DNA from: Symbiodinium natans
Taxonomy: Eukaryota; Sar; Dinophyceae; Suessiales; Symbiodiniaceae
Length of the DNA stretch: 64,000 bases
Reading direction: 5' to 3'
Assembly (NCBI GenBank): GCA_905221605.1
Contig: CAJNDS010002556.1
Location: 300,665 to 364,664 of the forward strand
Part shown: piece after piece, positions 20,895-31,580 of the stretch
Position numbering within the stretch: position 1 is the stretch's first letter
How the letters are laid out: every line of letters begins with the position of its first letter
The notes under the pieces: model-generated
Told to the model about the DNA's origin: nothing
Database searches by the model: none
Seen by the model: the letters and a program-made list of their open reading frames with translations, nothing else
Position numbers and translations under genes: made by a program

Positions 20895-21122
20895 AAGTAC
20901 CCGAAGGGAACAAAACCCGAGGACCCCAAATCAATCCCCGCGCCAAGATATTCGGGAGACGAGCCTTTGGAGTTGAAGCTTTCGAGAGCCTTGGGGGTTT
21001 AGGGTTTAGGCTTTAGGGTTTAGGGTTTAGGGTTTAGGGTTTAGGGTTCAGGGTTCAGGGTTTAGGGTTTAGGGTTTTGGGAGCATCGAGCCCCAAAAAG
21101 CCCTCAAACCCTGTCCTGCCAG

Positions 21123-21192
21123 GCCTCCCTCGCAACACTGTGCCCCGTCTACGTGGACCACGACCGGTCGAGCCATGCGGAGAGGCGACGAG
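21123..21192 (+). CDS. Exon-like segment, conserved in both tandem units
   Basis: After CTGCCAG it reads ASLATLCPVYVDHDRSSHAE and on to RRR. The unit 2 copy (29175-29244) differs here by a silent ACA to ACG change and is otherwise the same across this stretch, while flanking sequence has diverged more. This pattern suggests a real exon of an unidentified gene. Confidence 0.5.
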
Positions 21193-22137
21193 GGGTTTAG
21201 GGGTCCCGAACTTAATGGGTTTAGAGATTCCTTGGTATGTTCGGTTCCTTTAAGGGGTTTAGGACTTAGGTGGTTTACCCGACCCCCAAAAGAAGCCTTT
21301 TTTGGAGGGTGTTTGGTTCCCCCTTCAACCCATTTTTAAACCAGGCGCGTCGGGCCCGGCCCATACTCGTACATGCATGGAGACTAGAAACTAGCTAGGC
21401 CCTTGGGATATTTCTATTTCCCTTTTGGGGTTTAAGAGGATCATATTTCAGGAGCATTTTTCAGAGGGCTTTAAGGGCCATCGTAGAAAAGCTTGTTTTG
21501 AGAGTGTCTTTAGCTGGTCCCTCAGCTTGGGGAAATCGGCGCGACAGTCCCTTTCCCTCCCGCCCTGCTGAACCTACTACGCCATAGGGTTGGGGGAACT
21601 AAAGCGCCCACAGCTCAAACCTGAAGCCCCCGAATTTTGGTAGCAGCTTTTTTGGTGCGAGGGAGCGCGAAACCCGAAACTCTCGTTAACTGGTAACCCG
21701 AAAGCCGGGTGCTCCTCGTCTCTCACGTGGTTCGCTTCAGAGCTTCGCTACGGGGCGTTTGTGGTTGAGGATTTAGGGTTTAAAGGGTTTAGGGGTTAGG
21801 GTTTAGGGTTTATCGCTCAGGGTGTTTACCCAGTAAGCGCAAGACCTTTAATTTCGGCACGACGTCGATGCTACTGTTGTGGTTGTGGGAATAGATGGCT
21901 CCTCAACCATAACAACCACAACAACCCTACCACACCTCCGTGCGTGATCAGTAACTAAGTAGTGCTGGGCTCCCTGAGCCCCCAATTTAGGCCCTGAAGC
22001 AAAGAAGCGCAACGAATCCTTTCCAGACTTCACAATAAGGTATCTGCACCTTAAACCAAGGTGTGAAAACCCTAAACCCCAAACCCTAAACCCTAAACCC
22101 AAACCCCAAACCCTAAAAACCCTTCAAGTCCCGAGAG

Positions 22138-22224
22138 CTTGGCAAAGCTGCCAGGCACCTCCTCCTCGACCTCCTCCGGCGCGAGCAGGAAAGGATGCAA
22201 AAGCCATCGGCGATCGCTTCATCT
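22138..22224 (+). CDS. Exon-like segment, conserved in both tandem units
   Basis: Reads LGKAARHLLLDLLRREQERM on +, a helical, charged composition, followed by QKPSAIAS. The unit 2 copy (30169-30236) keeps the frame to LLRRQQKQIQK, then diverges. The protein is not identified. It may belong to the same gene as the 21123-21192 segment. Confidence 0.45.
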
Positions 22225-24302
22225 AGGGTTTTAGGGTTTTGGGTTTCAGGGCATGGGCCTGCCCCGCACTTGTAGCAAGAGCCCTTTCACAACGACACAT
22301 CTCTTGCAACTACTCTAAAGGAGAGCACCTAAACCCAGAAATGGACCCTATTCGCTAGGCCCACGCGCTTACCCCAAAGCCAGTTGCACCGTAGCCTTGC
22401 AGGAGAACATCAGCCCAGAAAGAAACATGATTCAGGGCTTAGGGGTTTACAGGGTGTAGGGTTTATAGGGTTTGGGGTTTAGGGGTTTATGGGGTTTAGA
22501 GGGTTTTCAGGGTTTGTAGGTTTTAGGGTTTAGATTGTTTATGGGGTTTAGAAGTTTTAGAGGGTTCATGGGGTTTATGGGGTTTATGGGGTTTGTAGGT
22601 TTACAGGGTTTATCGGGTTTATAGGGTTTGTAAGGTTCATGGGGATTATAGGGTTTATGGGGTTTCTCGGGTTTTGCAGGGCTGATAGGGGTTTATCGGG
22701 TTTGTGGGGCTATAGGGTTTACAGGGTTTACAGGGTTTTTGGGGTTTGCAGGGTTCGCCATTTTTCTTGGTAGCAATCTTAGCAGGTTCCACATTCTGAC
22801 ACCTGGAGTATGGTCCCCTTGCCAAGGCAATCCTGCGGCCCAAACCCCCAGACATGTAGAGAGCGCAGGCAGCTTGAGCTCGCCGAGCTTTAGGGTTTAG
22901 GGATTCTTTTGGCAGCAGGTGAGGTACTCACAGGCATAGCAAGGTATGGTTTTCCGAAAAGACCCCAGTACTACGTAATGGATGTCGCAAACCCCCACGC
23001 CGGCTGCCACTCATTTGGCTTCGAGGTTTTCCGAAGTTTCCCGCTATCTCAAGAGAGGAAGAACCCTTGCAGTATAGGGCTTTAGGGGTAGTAGCACGTA
23101 GTCGAAGTGTCTTTTCTGTTCTTGCAGCAGGATACTAAGGGATCACCCCCCAACAACAACGGCTTGAATCCATGCCAGCTGCCAGCCAGTCTACACCTCT
23201 AAAGCCCTGAACCCTAACCAAGTGCGTTTAGGTTTAGGGGTTAGGGTTTAGGGTGTAGTATCACCATTTCACGGATTTCTATGCCACTTGGAAGCAAGGC
23301 AAGGGTTCCGAATCGGTAGCTCTTGAAGATGCTTGGGGCTGCAGGTCTTTTAGCCTGTGGGTTTCTAACTCGTGTGGAGTTCGTGCTTCTTTCTACCCAA
23401 GGTCCCTCTCAGGTGGGCTTCGGAGGTTTGGTTTTGCAGGGCCGTTTGGGCTCCCGAACCCTCAACCCTAAAACCCTAGAACCCGCAGCCCGAAACCCCC
23501 AAACCCCTCAACCCCCAACCCTAAACCCCTCAACCCGCAACCCTAAAAACCTTAAACCCTAAACCGAGCCTTACCTCAGCCGGGGCACTCCATGAGAACC
23601 CTCCCAGGGCTTCACGGTCTCCCAAGCCCTACAATCTCAAAGCTCCATGTCCGAAACCCCGAGACCCCAACCCGAACCCCCCACCGTTCAGGGTTTTAGG
23701 ATTTTAGGGTTTTAGGGTTTAGGGTTTTTGGGCTTTTGGGTTTTGGGGTTTTAGGGTTTCGGGATGCAGCGGAGGTCTTGAGCACTGCGGCCCCGACCCG
23801 GAGGCCCCACACCTGTCTGGGGCTTCGGGCCTTGCGGCCGAACGGTCTCCGAGGGTTTAGGGGTTCAGGGTTTTTTCACCTGGTTTCGGGTGGAGATTGT
23901 GTACGAGGGTTTGGCGGGTGGCTTTGGGGGTGTCCTAGGGCTTGGGGGCGTTTACAGTTCTCGGATTGGGGCCTCAGGGCTTCGGGGTTTGAGGAGGTAA
24001 GGTTAGGGGCACGCTTCGGCCTAAGCTGGACCAGAGCAAAGTCTTTTTGGGGCATAGGGGGTCCGTGGCGGCTTGGAAGGTTTGAGATGCGTCTTTCCTC
24101 TTTTTTCTTTGTCAAGGGCCTTTTGCATCACCGCGCAACGGTAGCGATACCTTTACTTAGGGTTTTCGGCTTGGAGTTTTTGGGTTTTGGAACTTTAGGG
24201 CTTTTGTGGGCCAGAAGGAGCTCCGTAAGCTCGACCTCGACCCTACACAGTCCACGTCTTCCACGCTCACCACACCGGGGCACTCCAGACCTTAGAACCC
24301 CA

Positions 24303-24407
24303 CTTGAAGGCTGATGGGTAGTGGTCGGCTATAGGTAAAGTAGCCCATATGACAACTTGGGCTAAGGCGCCGATAACCCTGCTTCTAAGCACCCATGAAC
24401 CTTCAAG
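24303..24407 (+). mobile_element. Terminal-inverted-repeat element, family B
   Basis: Begins CTTGAAGGCTGATGGGTAGT and ends AGCACCCATGAACCTTCAAG. The 105-bp interior contains TAAAGTAGCCCATATGACAA, like the copy at 34237-34352. It lies in unit 2, and no equivalent was noticed in unit 1. Confidence 0.7.
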
Positions 24408-25270
24408 TAGAAGCGTAGAACACTCGAACCCTCCTAAACCTCAGAACCCTTAATTTTGTGGGCGGTTAGGCGTCTCGAGGGCTGCGTGGCAGCTCAAGCT
24501 CAGCTAAGGCATAGAGCCTGCCTCTGAAGAGTTCCGGCACTCAAAGCATGACTGGGTTTGAGGGCTTGTGGGGTTTAGGGTTCGGGGTTTAGGCTTTAAG
24601 GTTTAGGGTCCCTCATAGAGCTCTCCTGTGTCTTCTGATCTAAGATTTCACACCTTGAACCCCTCAACCCTAAACCGCCTGAACGCCCACACCTTGCACC
24701 CCAAGACACCCAAGGCTCCATAAAGTCCTCATCCGTAAATGGCCATGAAGGAGATATCTCTAAGAATCCTGCGACCAATCCTACACCCGAAGCCACCCTA
24801 AGCCGTAAGCCCGAAGCACCCTGAGTCGACAAACGCCCCCAAACACCCCCAAACAACCCCCAAACACCCTCAAAACACCCCCAAAACACCCTCAAGACAC
24901 CCTCAGACAATCCCCAAACACCCCCAAAAACAACCCCCAAACACACTCAACCCCAGCACAATGACCTGCCTTCAGCCCCTTGGCGGCAGTTGGGGGGGGA
25001 GGGGGGGAGGGGGCTATTGAAAATTAGGGTTCATCGGGTTCATAGGATTCATGGGGTTTCCAGGGTGTGCAGCATTTTACAGGGGCTTGTGGGGCTTGGC
25101 AGAGTTCAGGTGTTAGTTACGTTTGGTGTTCTTGGCAAAGCTCCCGAAACCTCAGAGACTGGGGGGCTCGCCGGCCCGGGAATGCAAGCAACCGAGCTAG
25201 GTTTAGGGTCCAGCCTTAAATTTCAGTGTTTCGGGCTTCAGGGAATCAGGTAAAGGGCTCAGGGCTTTTT

Positions 25271-25373
25271 GGGAGTTTACGAAAATGAGGGACCCCGAAT
25301 ATATACCCCCAAGTAGTAGGATCCCCTTCTAACAAGGACCCGAATAAGGCACCCGCGAATTTCGGAAACCCCC
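25271..25373 (+). mobile_element. Family E inverted-repeat element (unit 2 copy)
   Basis: Begins GGGAGTTTACGAAAATGAGG and ends AATTTCGGAAACCCCC. The interior has CAAGTAGTAGGATCCCCTT, closely matching the intronic copy at 49468-49568. Confidence 0.7.
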
Positions 25374-26252
25374 TAAACTCGATGCAATCCTGGTGGAAAG
25401 GCCTTCAGCGGTCTGGAGAGCGGCGAGTCAGGAAGTCCAAAGAAGGCACACCAAGAGAAGCCAGGGTTTTTGGGTTTGGGGTTTTAGGGTTTAGGGTTCG
25501 GGTTTGGAGCTGAGGGTCCCCTGAGCTCACTGAATCGACCACAGCATCTTCAAGCCCAACACAACCGTAAGCCCTCACCCCGCAAGCCTACGCCCACACC
25601 CTTTGTTTATCCCTTGACATGACCAAGATTCCTATCTTGAAGGCACACCAAGAGAAGCACGGTTTGGGCTTAGGGTTTAGGGTTTAGAGTTCGCGTTTAG
25701 GGTTTAGGGTTCAGGGGATGTAAGTAGAAAGCTGTGCCATGAACTGTGGAACAGCACAATGTGCATCGCGACCACCGCTCGCGCAGATGTTTGGGGAGAA
25801 AGATAAAATATTTGCCAAAGCGGAGCGACAGGGTCATACACCATTGTGATATTTCTGATTCAGAATTCACGGATTGATGTTGCGACATGTCGAGCTTAAT
25901 GTGCAATTTTCGTGCATCGTTGAAACGAATGGTAATACAGAAGTTGGCCCTGACGGTAGCTTTTTTTGGCAGTTTTTGGCCCTTCCGGGCTATTCGGGTA
26001 GGGTTCCAGACCCTAAACCCTCAAGTCTTTGAGTTCAGCGTGATGGTGGCTGATGCTCAGGGAGTCGGGATTGGGGCCCTTGGGGCGTTTGAGGGCTGTG
26101 TGTCCCTAAGCCCTGACCCGTAAGCACCTTAGCCCGAGCGATTTTCCTTGCCAGCAGCCCAATGCGGTAGGAGGGAAGGCACCCATCTTCATGGGCATGT
26201 CGGCTCAAAAGTTGCTGGACACTGATCAGCTCAAAGAGTTTCACTGGAGACT

Positions 26253-27777
26253 ATGTTGCATATCCGTAGGATGTCGGGTGAGGAGCTGACGGCTCTGCCT
26301 GCGGAGGAAGTGTCCGACGTGAGGGGAGTGAAGAGACGCTTGCAAGAGCTGCATGGCCTGCCGCCGCGCTTCAGGCAGAGGCTCCTTGTCCCGGGCTCCA
26401 AGCAGAAACTCGATGATGACTACAAGCTCGACTCAGGAGGACACGTGGAACTTGTCGTGCTTCCTGTCTCCAGCCCTTCCAAGCAACAACTGGACGAGCT
26501 CGTAGACGCGGCCGGACGAGGCTCAGTGCAAGAGGCGGGCGTTTCCAGGATGACTGTCATTAAGCAGATGTTGTTGGAAGCCATGAGAATACTCGTTCTT
26601 GTCACGTCTCTATCTTACAACAGCAACTACAACAAAGTCTTCCAGCATCACAAGCACTGCCATTGCTTTCCTCTTCGTCATCACCATCATCTTCATTGCC
26701 AACATCACCATTATTTCCCAAACCCTCAACCTTGAACCCTAAGCCTTCTGGCTGTGGTGGTAGGACGGTTCAGGGCTTAGGGCTTAGGGCTTGGGGCTTG
26801 GGGCTTTAGGGCTTAGGGTTTAGGACCCCATGGTGAAGGCCCCCAACGCTGCCTAAGCACCCGAAGCTTGGAGGTCGATGACATGCTGCATCTGCCCCTG
26901 GACCCAAACGCGGCCGCACCTTTGGGACAAGAATGAATCGCAAATCCCTAAAACCCGAAGCCCCGAAACTCCAAACCCTCAAAACCAGGATAAGTAGATA
27001 TTATATATAGTATCATTATGAATCCTGAATTTCTGCAAAGCTGTTTGTCTAAACAGGTTGGGCAAGAACCCTAAAGGAGCTTACCGTCCAGATATGTTTA
27101 AAGCACGAGTGTAAGGGATTGAGTGCAGTGTCGTATGAGGTTTCAGAATTCAGCTGTTTAGTCCCCGAGGAAGTTTGTTGCAGTCCCCAAGGTAGCTGGC
27201 CAGACGCCGCTGTTGCAAGCAGCTGAGCACGGCCATGCTGAAGTCCTGCGTTTGCTGCTGGAGGCCGGTGCCGACAAGAATATGGCCACCCAGACTGGCC
27301 TCACAGCCCTAATGCTTGCAGCTTCGAACGGCCATGTTGAAGTCCTGCGTGTACTGCTGGAGGCCGGTGCCGAGAAGGACCTGACCGATGAGCCTGGCTT
27401 CACAGCCCTGATGAAGGCAGCTGAGCAGGGCCATGTCGAAATCGTTCGTTTGCTGCTGGAGGCCGGAGCCGACAAGGACTTTGCCGATCAGACTGGCCTC
27501 ACAGCACTGATGGTTGCTGCTCCGCATGGCCATGTCGAAATCGTTCGTTTGCTGCTGGAGGCCGGCGGTGCAGTGCCGCACACCCTCTCGGCAGGGCCAC
27601 GTCGAAATCGTACGTTTGCTGCTGGAAGCCGGAGCCTTCATTAACATCGCCTACTATGAGGAAACAGCCCTGAAGCTCGCCGCTCTGGGGGGCCACCGTG
27701 AAATCACACGTTACTGGTGGAGAACGGTGCGGCCCAGGACTTGGGCATTGACCAGGCCATCTGGTGACGCAACCAGA
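26253..27777 (+). CDS. Ubiquitin-like/ankyrin-repeat gene, copy 3 (frameshifted, possible pseudogene)
   Basis: Exons 26253-26534, 26874-26930 and 27192-27777. The ubiquitin-like exon differs from copy 2 at only a few residues. Exon 3 encodes four full ankyrin repeats, then the frame breaks near 27565-27590. The next repeat half (QGHVEIVRLLLEAGAFIN) continues in another frame, as if a segment was deleted. A second shift near 27712 moves to a third frame that ends LLVENGAAQDLGIDQAIW then stop at 27777. Read straight, the protein stops at 27644. Splice sites match copies 1 and 2 (GC and GA donors). It is either a decaying copy or carries unrecognised small introns. Confidence 0.75.
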
Positions 27778-28436
27778 CAAGGACATTGTCGACATGCCTG
27801 GACAAATAGTTCTAATCAGGACAGCTGCAAATGTGATGTTAATGTTTTAACCGAGAGTGGTGTGCAGCAGAATGATGCTTGGGTCTCAGGGTTTGCCGGT
27901 TTACTCTATAATAAGTATAGAATACTCTTATACGATAAATTCTTCACAAGGTAATATGTTTTTGCTGATAAGTTTGGTGATGGTCGTCATTTTTACAGAA
28001 GATAAGAGAGTTGGCAGATGAAGAGAGAATCGATTGTGCTTGCTTTGAGAATTCGAAATGCTTGTACAAAAATGGGCCTACGAAAAGATTTTCATGTTTG
28101 GCTTATTAGTATGCGTTTCGTTTAAACATCTATTCGTTTCGCTATCGTCATTACACTTGAAATAATCGTTCGTTCTCTATATGATACTAATATTCGTTGT
28201 GCACGTAATAAGAATATTTCTAATATGACCGCAAATAACCTGTTTTGTTCCGCTCCTTATATTCGACTGAATTACTGAATGACATGATATCTTGTAGAAG
28301 AGATACGAGCTCTGTGCGAGAATCTTATGTTCCCAGAAATACAAATTCAGTTGGCTTCGGAGCCACAAAGAAAAGAAAGCATCCAAAGGATTGCTTGATT
28401 GACTATAGAGATGATGTTCTCACATAGGTATGGGGC

Positions 28437-28494
28437 ATATATATATATATATATCTATCTATCTATCTATCTATCTATATATATATATATATAT
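28437..28494 (+). repeat. TA/TCTA microsatellite
   Basis: Alternating TA, then about six TCTA units, then TA again. Absent from the matching place in unit 1. Confidence 0.95.
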
Positions 28495-28559
28495 CTTATC
28501 TTCTTTCGAATTGCGCGGTATTTTCGAATTCATATTCTCTTCTCCTTTCTCGTTTGGAA

Positions 28560-28832
28560 GCTGAGTGCCCATCGGGAATTGGGGTGGTGGTGGGGTTTTG
28601 ATTACACGTTCGGGCCTCGGATTCTGAAAAACGATTGCGCACTTTTTCAACTCGAAAGTCCCTCTTGCATATTTCTTTGAGAGTACACCTTTGGGCGCAG
28701 ATGTCGCTCGCAGCTTCATTGACCTACCCCTCCCACGTTTTCGAAAGCAATTTCGGAATCCCAAGGCTCCCAGAGTCATGCGTTCAAAATCCCACCACCA
28801 CCCCCAATTCACCGGGAATCCAGCCCCAACGT
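28560..28832 (+). repeat. Long imperfect inverted repeat
   Basis: Left arm about 28560-28647 (GGGAATTGGGGTGGTGGTGG...) and right arm about 28733-28832 (CCACCACCACCCCCAATTC...) are diverged reverse complements around an 85-bp centre. The centre matches unit 1 (about 20730-20790), so the arms flank retained original sequence. Confidence 0.65.
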
Positions 28833-28839
28833 GCCACAA

Positions 28840-28931
28840 GCTTACTGTTGGTTACGTGGTTAGGGAATGGGGGGAATGAGGTACCCTATATAATCCCTTT
28901 CCCTCAATCCCTGCTAACCCACAGCCCCTTA
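28840..28931 (+). mobile_element. Family D inverted-repeat element (unit 2, equivalent of 20807)
   Basis: Begins GCTTACTGTTGGTTACGTGG, with TTAGGGAATGGGG following. The right arm reads GCTAACCCACAG and is degraded relative to unit 1. Confidence 0.65.
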
Positions 28932-29032
28932 GTACCCGAAGGGAACAAAAGCCGGGAACCCCAAATCAATCCCCCCGCCAAGATCCCTAGGAGACGAGCC
29001 TTTGGAGTTGAAGCTTTCGAGAGCCTTGGGGG

Positions 29033-29130
29033 GTTAGGGTTTAGGGTTTAGGGTTTAGGGTTTAGGGTTTAGGGTTTGGGGTTTAGGGTCTTTTAGGGTT
29101 TAGGGTTCAGGGTTTAGGGTTTAGGGTTTT
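29033..29130 (+). repeat. TTTAGGG array with variants
   Basis: About a dozen units with a few TTTGGGG and TTCAGGG variants. It corresponds to a shorter array in unit 1 at about 21000-21076. Confidence 0.9.
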
Positions 29131-29174
29131 GGGAGCATCGAGCCCCAAAAAGCCCTCAAACCCTGTCCTGCCAG

Positions 29175-29244
29175 GCCTCCCTCGCAACGCTGTGCCCCGT
29201 CTACGTGGACCACGACCGGTCGAGCCATGCGGAGAGGCGACGAG
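29175..29244 (+). CDS. Exon-like segment (unit 2 copy of 21123-21192)
   Basis: Same encoded sequence as the unit 1 copy across VYVDHDRSSHAERRR, with a silent third-position change. Downstream sequence differs from unit 1. Confidence 0.5.
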
Positions 29245-29760
29245 AGGTTTAGGGGGTCCGGAACGGAATGGGTTTTGAGATTCCATGGTATGTTCGGTTC
29301 CCTTAAGGGTTTAGGGCTTAGGTGGTTTAGCCACGACCCCCAAAAGAGGCCTTGTTTGGAGGGTGCTTGGTTCCCTTATCAACCCAATTTCAAACGCTGC
29401 GAGTCGGCCCCGGCCCATGCATGTATGGAGACTAAAAACTCGCTAGGCCCTCGGGATATTTTGTATTTTCCCTTATTGTGTTTAAGAGGAAAGGTTGTTT
29501 TGAGAGTGTTCCCTCAGCTTGGGGAAATGGGCGCGACAGTCCCTTTCCCCCCCGCCCCCACCTCCACGCCCCTGCTGAACCTAGTACGCTTTAGGGACCT
29601 TAACCCCCCGAATTTCCGGTGGCAGCTTGCTTTTGGGGGCGAGGGAGCGCGAAACCCGAAGCTCTCGTTAACTGGTAACCTCGAAAGCCAGGATGCTCCT
29701 CGTCGTCTCAGGCTTTTTGGGTGGTTTACTTCAGAGCTTCGCTCAGGGCGATTCTGATTT

Positions 29761-29868
29761 GCTTACTGTTGGCTGGTAGGGAATGGGCGCATGAGGTACC
29801 CCATACAATCCCTTAAGGGGCATATTATAGGGCCCTCATTCCCTGATTCCCCGCTACCCAAAAGTAAG
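29761..29868 (+). mobile_element. Family D inverted-repeat element, probable insertion in unit 2
   Basis: Begins GCTTACTGTTGGCTGGTAGG and ends GCTACCCAAAAGTAAG. The flanking unit 1 sequence at about 21750-21820 carries no such element; it has a short TTTAGGG-rich segment there instead. Confidence 0.7.
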
Positions 29869-30168
29869 TTTAGGGTGTTAACCCAGAAAGCGCAAGACCT
29901 TAAATTTCGGCAGGAGGTCCATGCTACCGTTGTGGGTGTGGGTATAGATGGCTCCTCAACCATAACGACCACAACAACCCTACCACACCTCCGTGCGTGA
30001 TCAGTGACTGAGTAGTGCTGGGCTCCCTCAGCCCCCAATTTCAGCCCTGAAGCAAAGAAACGAAACGAATGCTTTCCAGACTGCAAAAAGGCATCTGCAC
30101 ATCAAACCAAAATGTGAAGCCCCTAAACCCAAACCCTAAACCCTAATAAACCCTTGAAGTCCCGAAAG

Positions 30169-30236
30169 CTTGGCAAAGCTGCCAGGCACCTCCTCCTCGA
30201 CCTCCTCCGGCGCCAGCAGAAACAGATTCAAAAGCT
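30169..30236 (+). CDS. Exon-like segment (unit 2 copy of 22138-22224)
   Basis: Reads LGKAARHLLLDLLRRQQKQI then QKLLG. The first 14 residues are unchanged from unit 1. After that the sequence runs into TTAGGG repeats. Confidence 0.4.
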
Positions 30237-30308
30237 TTTGGGGTTAGGGTTGAGGGTTTAGGGTTTCGGGATAAATCTCTGAGGGCACTCTTAATGTACA
30301 ACTACTCT

Positions 30309-30371
30309 AAGGAGAGCAACCCTAAACCCTAAACCCTAAACCCTAAACCCTAAACCCTAAACCCTAAACCC
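30309..30371 (+). repeat. CCCTAAA array grown in unit 2
   Basis: About nine units follow GGAGAGCAA and precede CCAGAAATAGACCCTA. Unit 1 at about 22322-22345 has only CACCTAAACCCAGAAATGGACC, a single unit, between the same flanks. Confidence 0.92.
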
Positions 30372-30916
30372 AGAAATAGACCCTACTCGCCAGGCCCACG
30401 CCCTTCCCCCAAAGCCAACTGCACCGTAGCCTTGCAGGAGAACATCAGCCCAGAAAGAAATAGGATTCAGGGTCTAGTGGGGCTTATAGGATTTAGGGTT
30501 TAGGGTTCAGGGTTTAGGGGCTTGTAGGGTTTGGAGGGTTTATAGGGTTTATGGGGTTTAGAGGGTTTATATGGTTTATGGGGTGTATGGGGTTCAGAGG
30601 GTTTAGAGGGTTTACGGGGTTTTGGGGGGGTTTCTAGGGTTTATTGGGTTTGTAGGGTTTATGGGATTTATAAGGGTTTATATAGGGTTTATGGGGGTTT
30701 ATGGGGTTTATACGGTTTATAGGGCTGATAGGGTTTGTTTAGGGTTTTAGGGTGTATCGGGTTTATAGGGTTTGTGGGGTTCATGGGGTTTATTAGGGTT
30801 CTCTATTTTGCCTGCGTAGCAATCTTAGCAGGATCCACAGTCTGACACCTGGATTATGTCGCTTGCGGCCCAAACCCCCAGACATGTAGAGAGCGCAGGC
30901 AGCTTGAACTCGCCGA

Positions 30917-30988
30917 GCTTTAGGGTTTAGGGTTTAGGGGTTAGGGGTTAGGGGTTTAGGGTTTAGGGTTTAGGGTTTAGGGTTTAGG
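30917..30988 (+). repeat. TTTAGGG array grown in unit 2
   Basis: About ten units lie between GCCGAGC and ATTCTGTTGGCAGCAGG. Unit 1 (about 22887-22905) has only two units at this point. Confidence 0.92.
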
Positions 30989-31456
30989 GATTCTGTTGGC
31001 AGCAGGTGAGATACTCACAGGCATAGCAAGGTATGGTTTTCCGAAAGACCCCAGTACTACGTAGTGGATGTCGCAAACCCCCACGCCGGCTGCCACTCAT
31101 TTGGCTTCGAGGTTTTTTGAAGTTTCTACCTATCTCAAGAGAGCAAGAACCCTTGCAGTATAGGGCTTTAGGGGTAGTAGCACATAGTCGAAGTGCCTTT
31201 TCCGTTCTTGCATGCAGCCTTATACGAAGGGATCACCCCAAAAAAGTCAAGCTTGATTCCATGCCAGCCGCCAGCCAGTCTACACCTCTGAACCCCTGGG
31301 TTTAGGGTTTAGGGCTTAGGGCTTAGGGCTTAGGGTGTGGTATCACCATTTCATGTGGCAGCAGCCCCCGTGACATGACATGGGTTTCTATGCCACTTGG
31401 AAGCAAGGGTTCCGAATCGGTAGCTCGTGAAGATGCTTGGGCTGCAGGTCCTTTAA

Positions 31457-31549
31457 ACGGTTTAGGGTTTAGGGTTTAGGGTTTAGGGTTTAGGGTTTAG
31501 GGTTTAGGGTTTAGGGTTTAGGGTTTAGGGTTTAGGGTTTAGGGTTTAG
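31457..31549 (+). repeat. TTTAGGG array present only in unit 2
   Basis: Thirteen or so perfect units between GGCTGCAGGTCC and CTTCTGGGC. Unit 1 at about 23340-23360 has no array here. Confidence 0.92.
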
Positions 31550-31580
31550 CTTCTGGGCCTTTAACTCGTTTGGACTTTGG

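Larger units (their letters stand above)
16190..23455 (+). repeat. Tandem segmental duplication, unit 1
   Basis: Sequence from about 16.19 to 23.45 kb recurs in the same order and orientation at about 23.46-31.58 kb. Matching landmarks include the AGCCGGGGC..CCATGAGAACCCTCCCAGGGCTT block (16.33 / 23.58 kb), the ubiquitin-like exon (18797 / 26253), the exon-like VYVDHDRSSHAERRRG segment (21123 / 29175) and the segment encoding ARHLLLDLLRR (22138 / 30169). Offsets rise from about 7.2 to 8.0 kb, so unit 2 has gained sequence. Confidence 0.9.
20565..23455. other. Unit 1 sequence downstream of ankyrin gene 2
   Basis: Contains the family D element, a TTTAGGG run (about 21000-21076), two conserved exon-like segments (21123-21192 and 22138-22224) and a long G/T-rich stretch of degenerate TTTATGGGG-type repeats (about 22430-22750). 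Beyond these nothing is recognisable. Confidence 0.5.
23456..31580 (+). repeat. Tandem segmental duplication, unit 2
   Basis: Second copy of the unit described at 16190-23455, directly adjoining it. Compared with unit 1 it has longer TTTAGGG/CCCTAAA arrays at about 30309-30371, 30917-30988 and 31457-31549, a microsatellite plus inverted repeat at 28437-28832, and a probable extra family D element at 29761-29868. Confidence 0.9.
27778..31580. other. Unit 2 sequence downstream of ankyrin gene 3
   Basis: AT-richer 3' flank (27780-28430) whose first part is related, in reverse, to 52760-52970. Then come a microsatellite, inverted repeats, family D elements, two conserved exon-like segments and several TTTAGGG arrays, listed separately. 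A G/T-rich degenerate TTTATGGGG stretch spans about 30480-30800. Confidence 0.5.

Noticed and set aside
22388-22396. CCGTAGCC matching the first bases of the dinoflagellate spliced leader (also about 30424)
   Set aside because: Only eight bases match before divergence, which is expected by chance in 64 kb. The second occurrence is just the duplicate unit.
29227-29757. A 176-codon open frame on the + strand
   Set aside because: It overlaps the end of a conserved exon-like segment, but the frame is not kept in the unit 1 copy (about 21180-21720).
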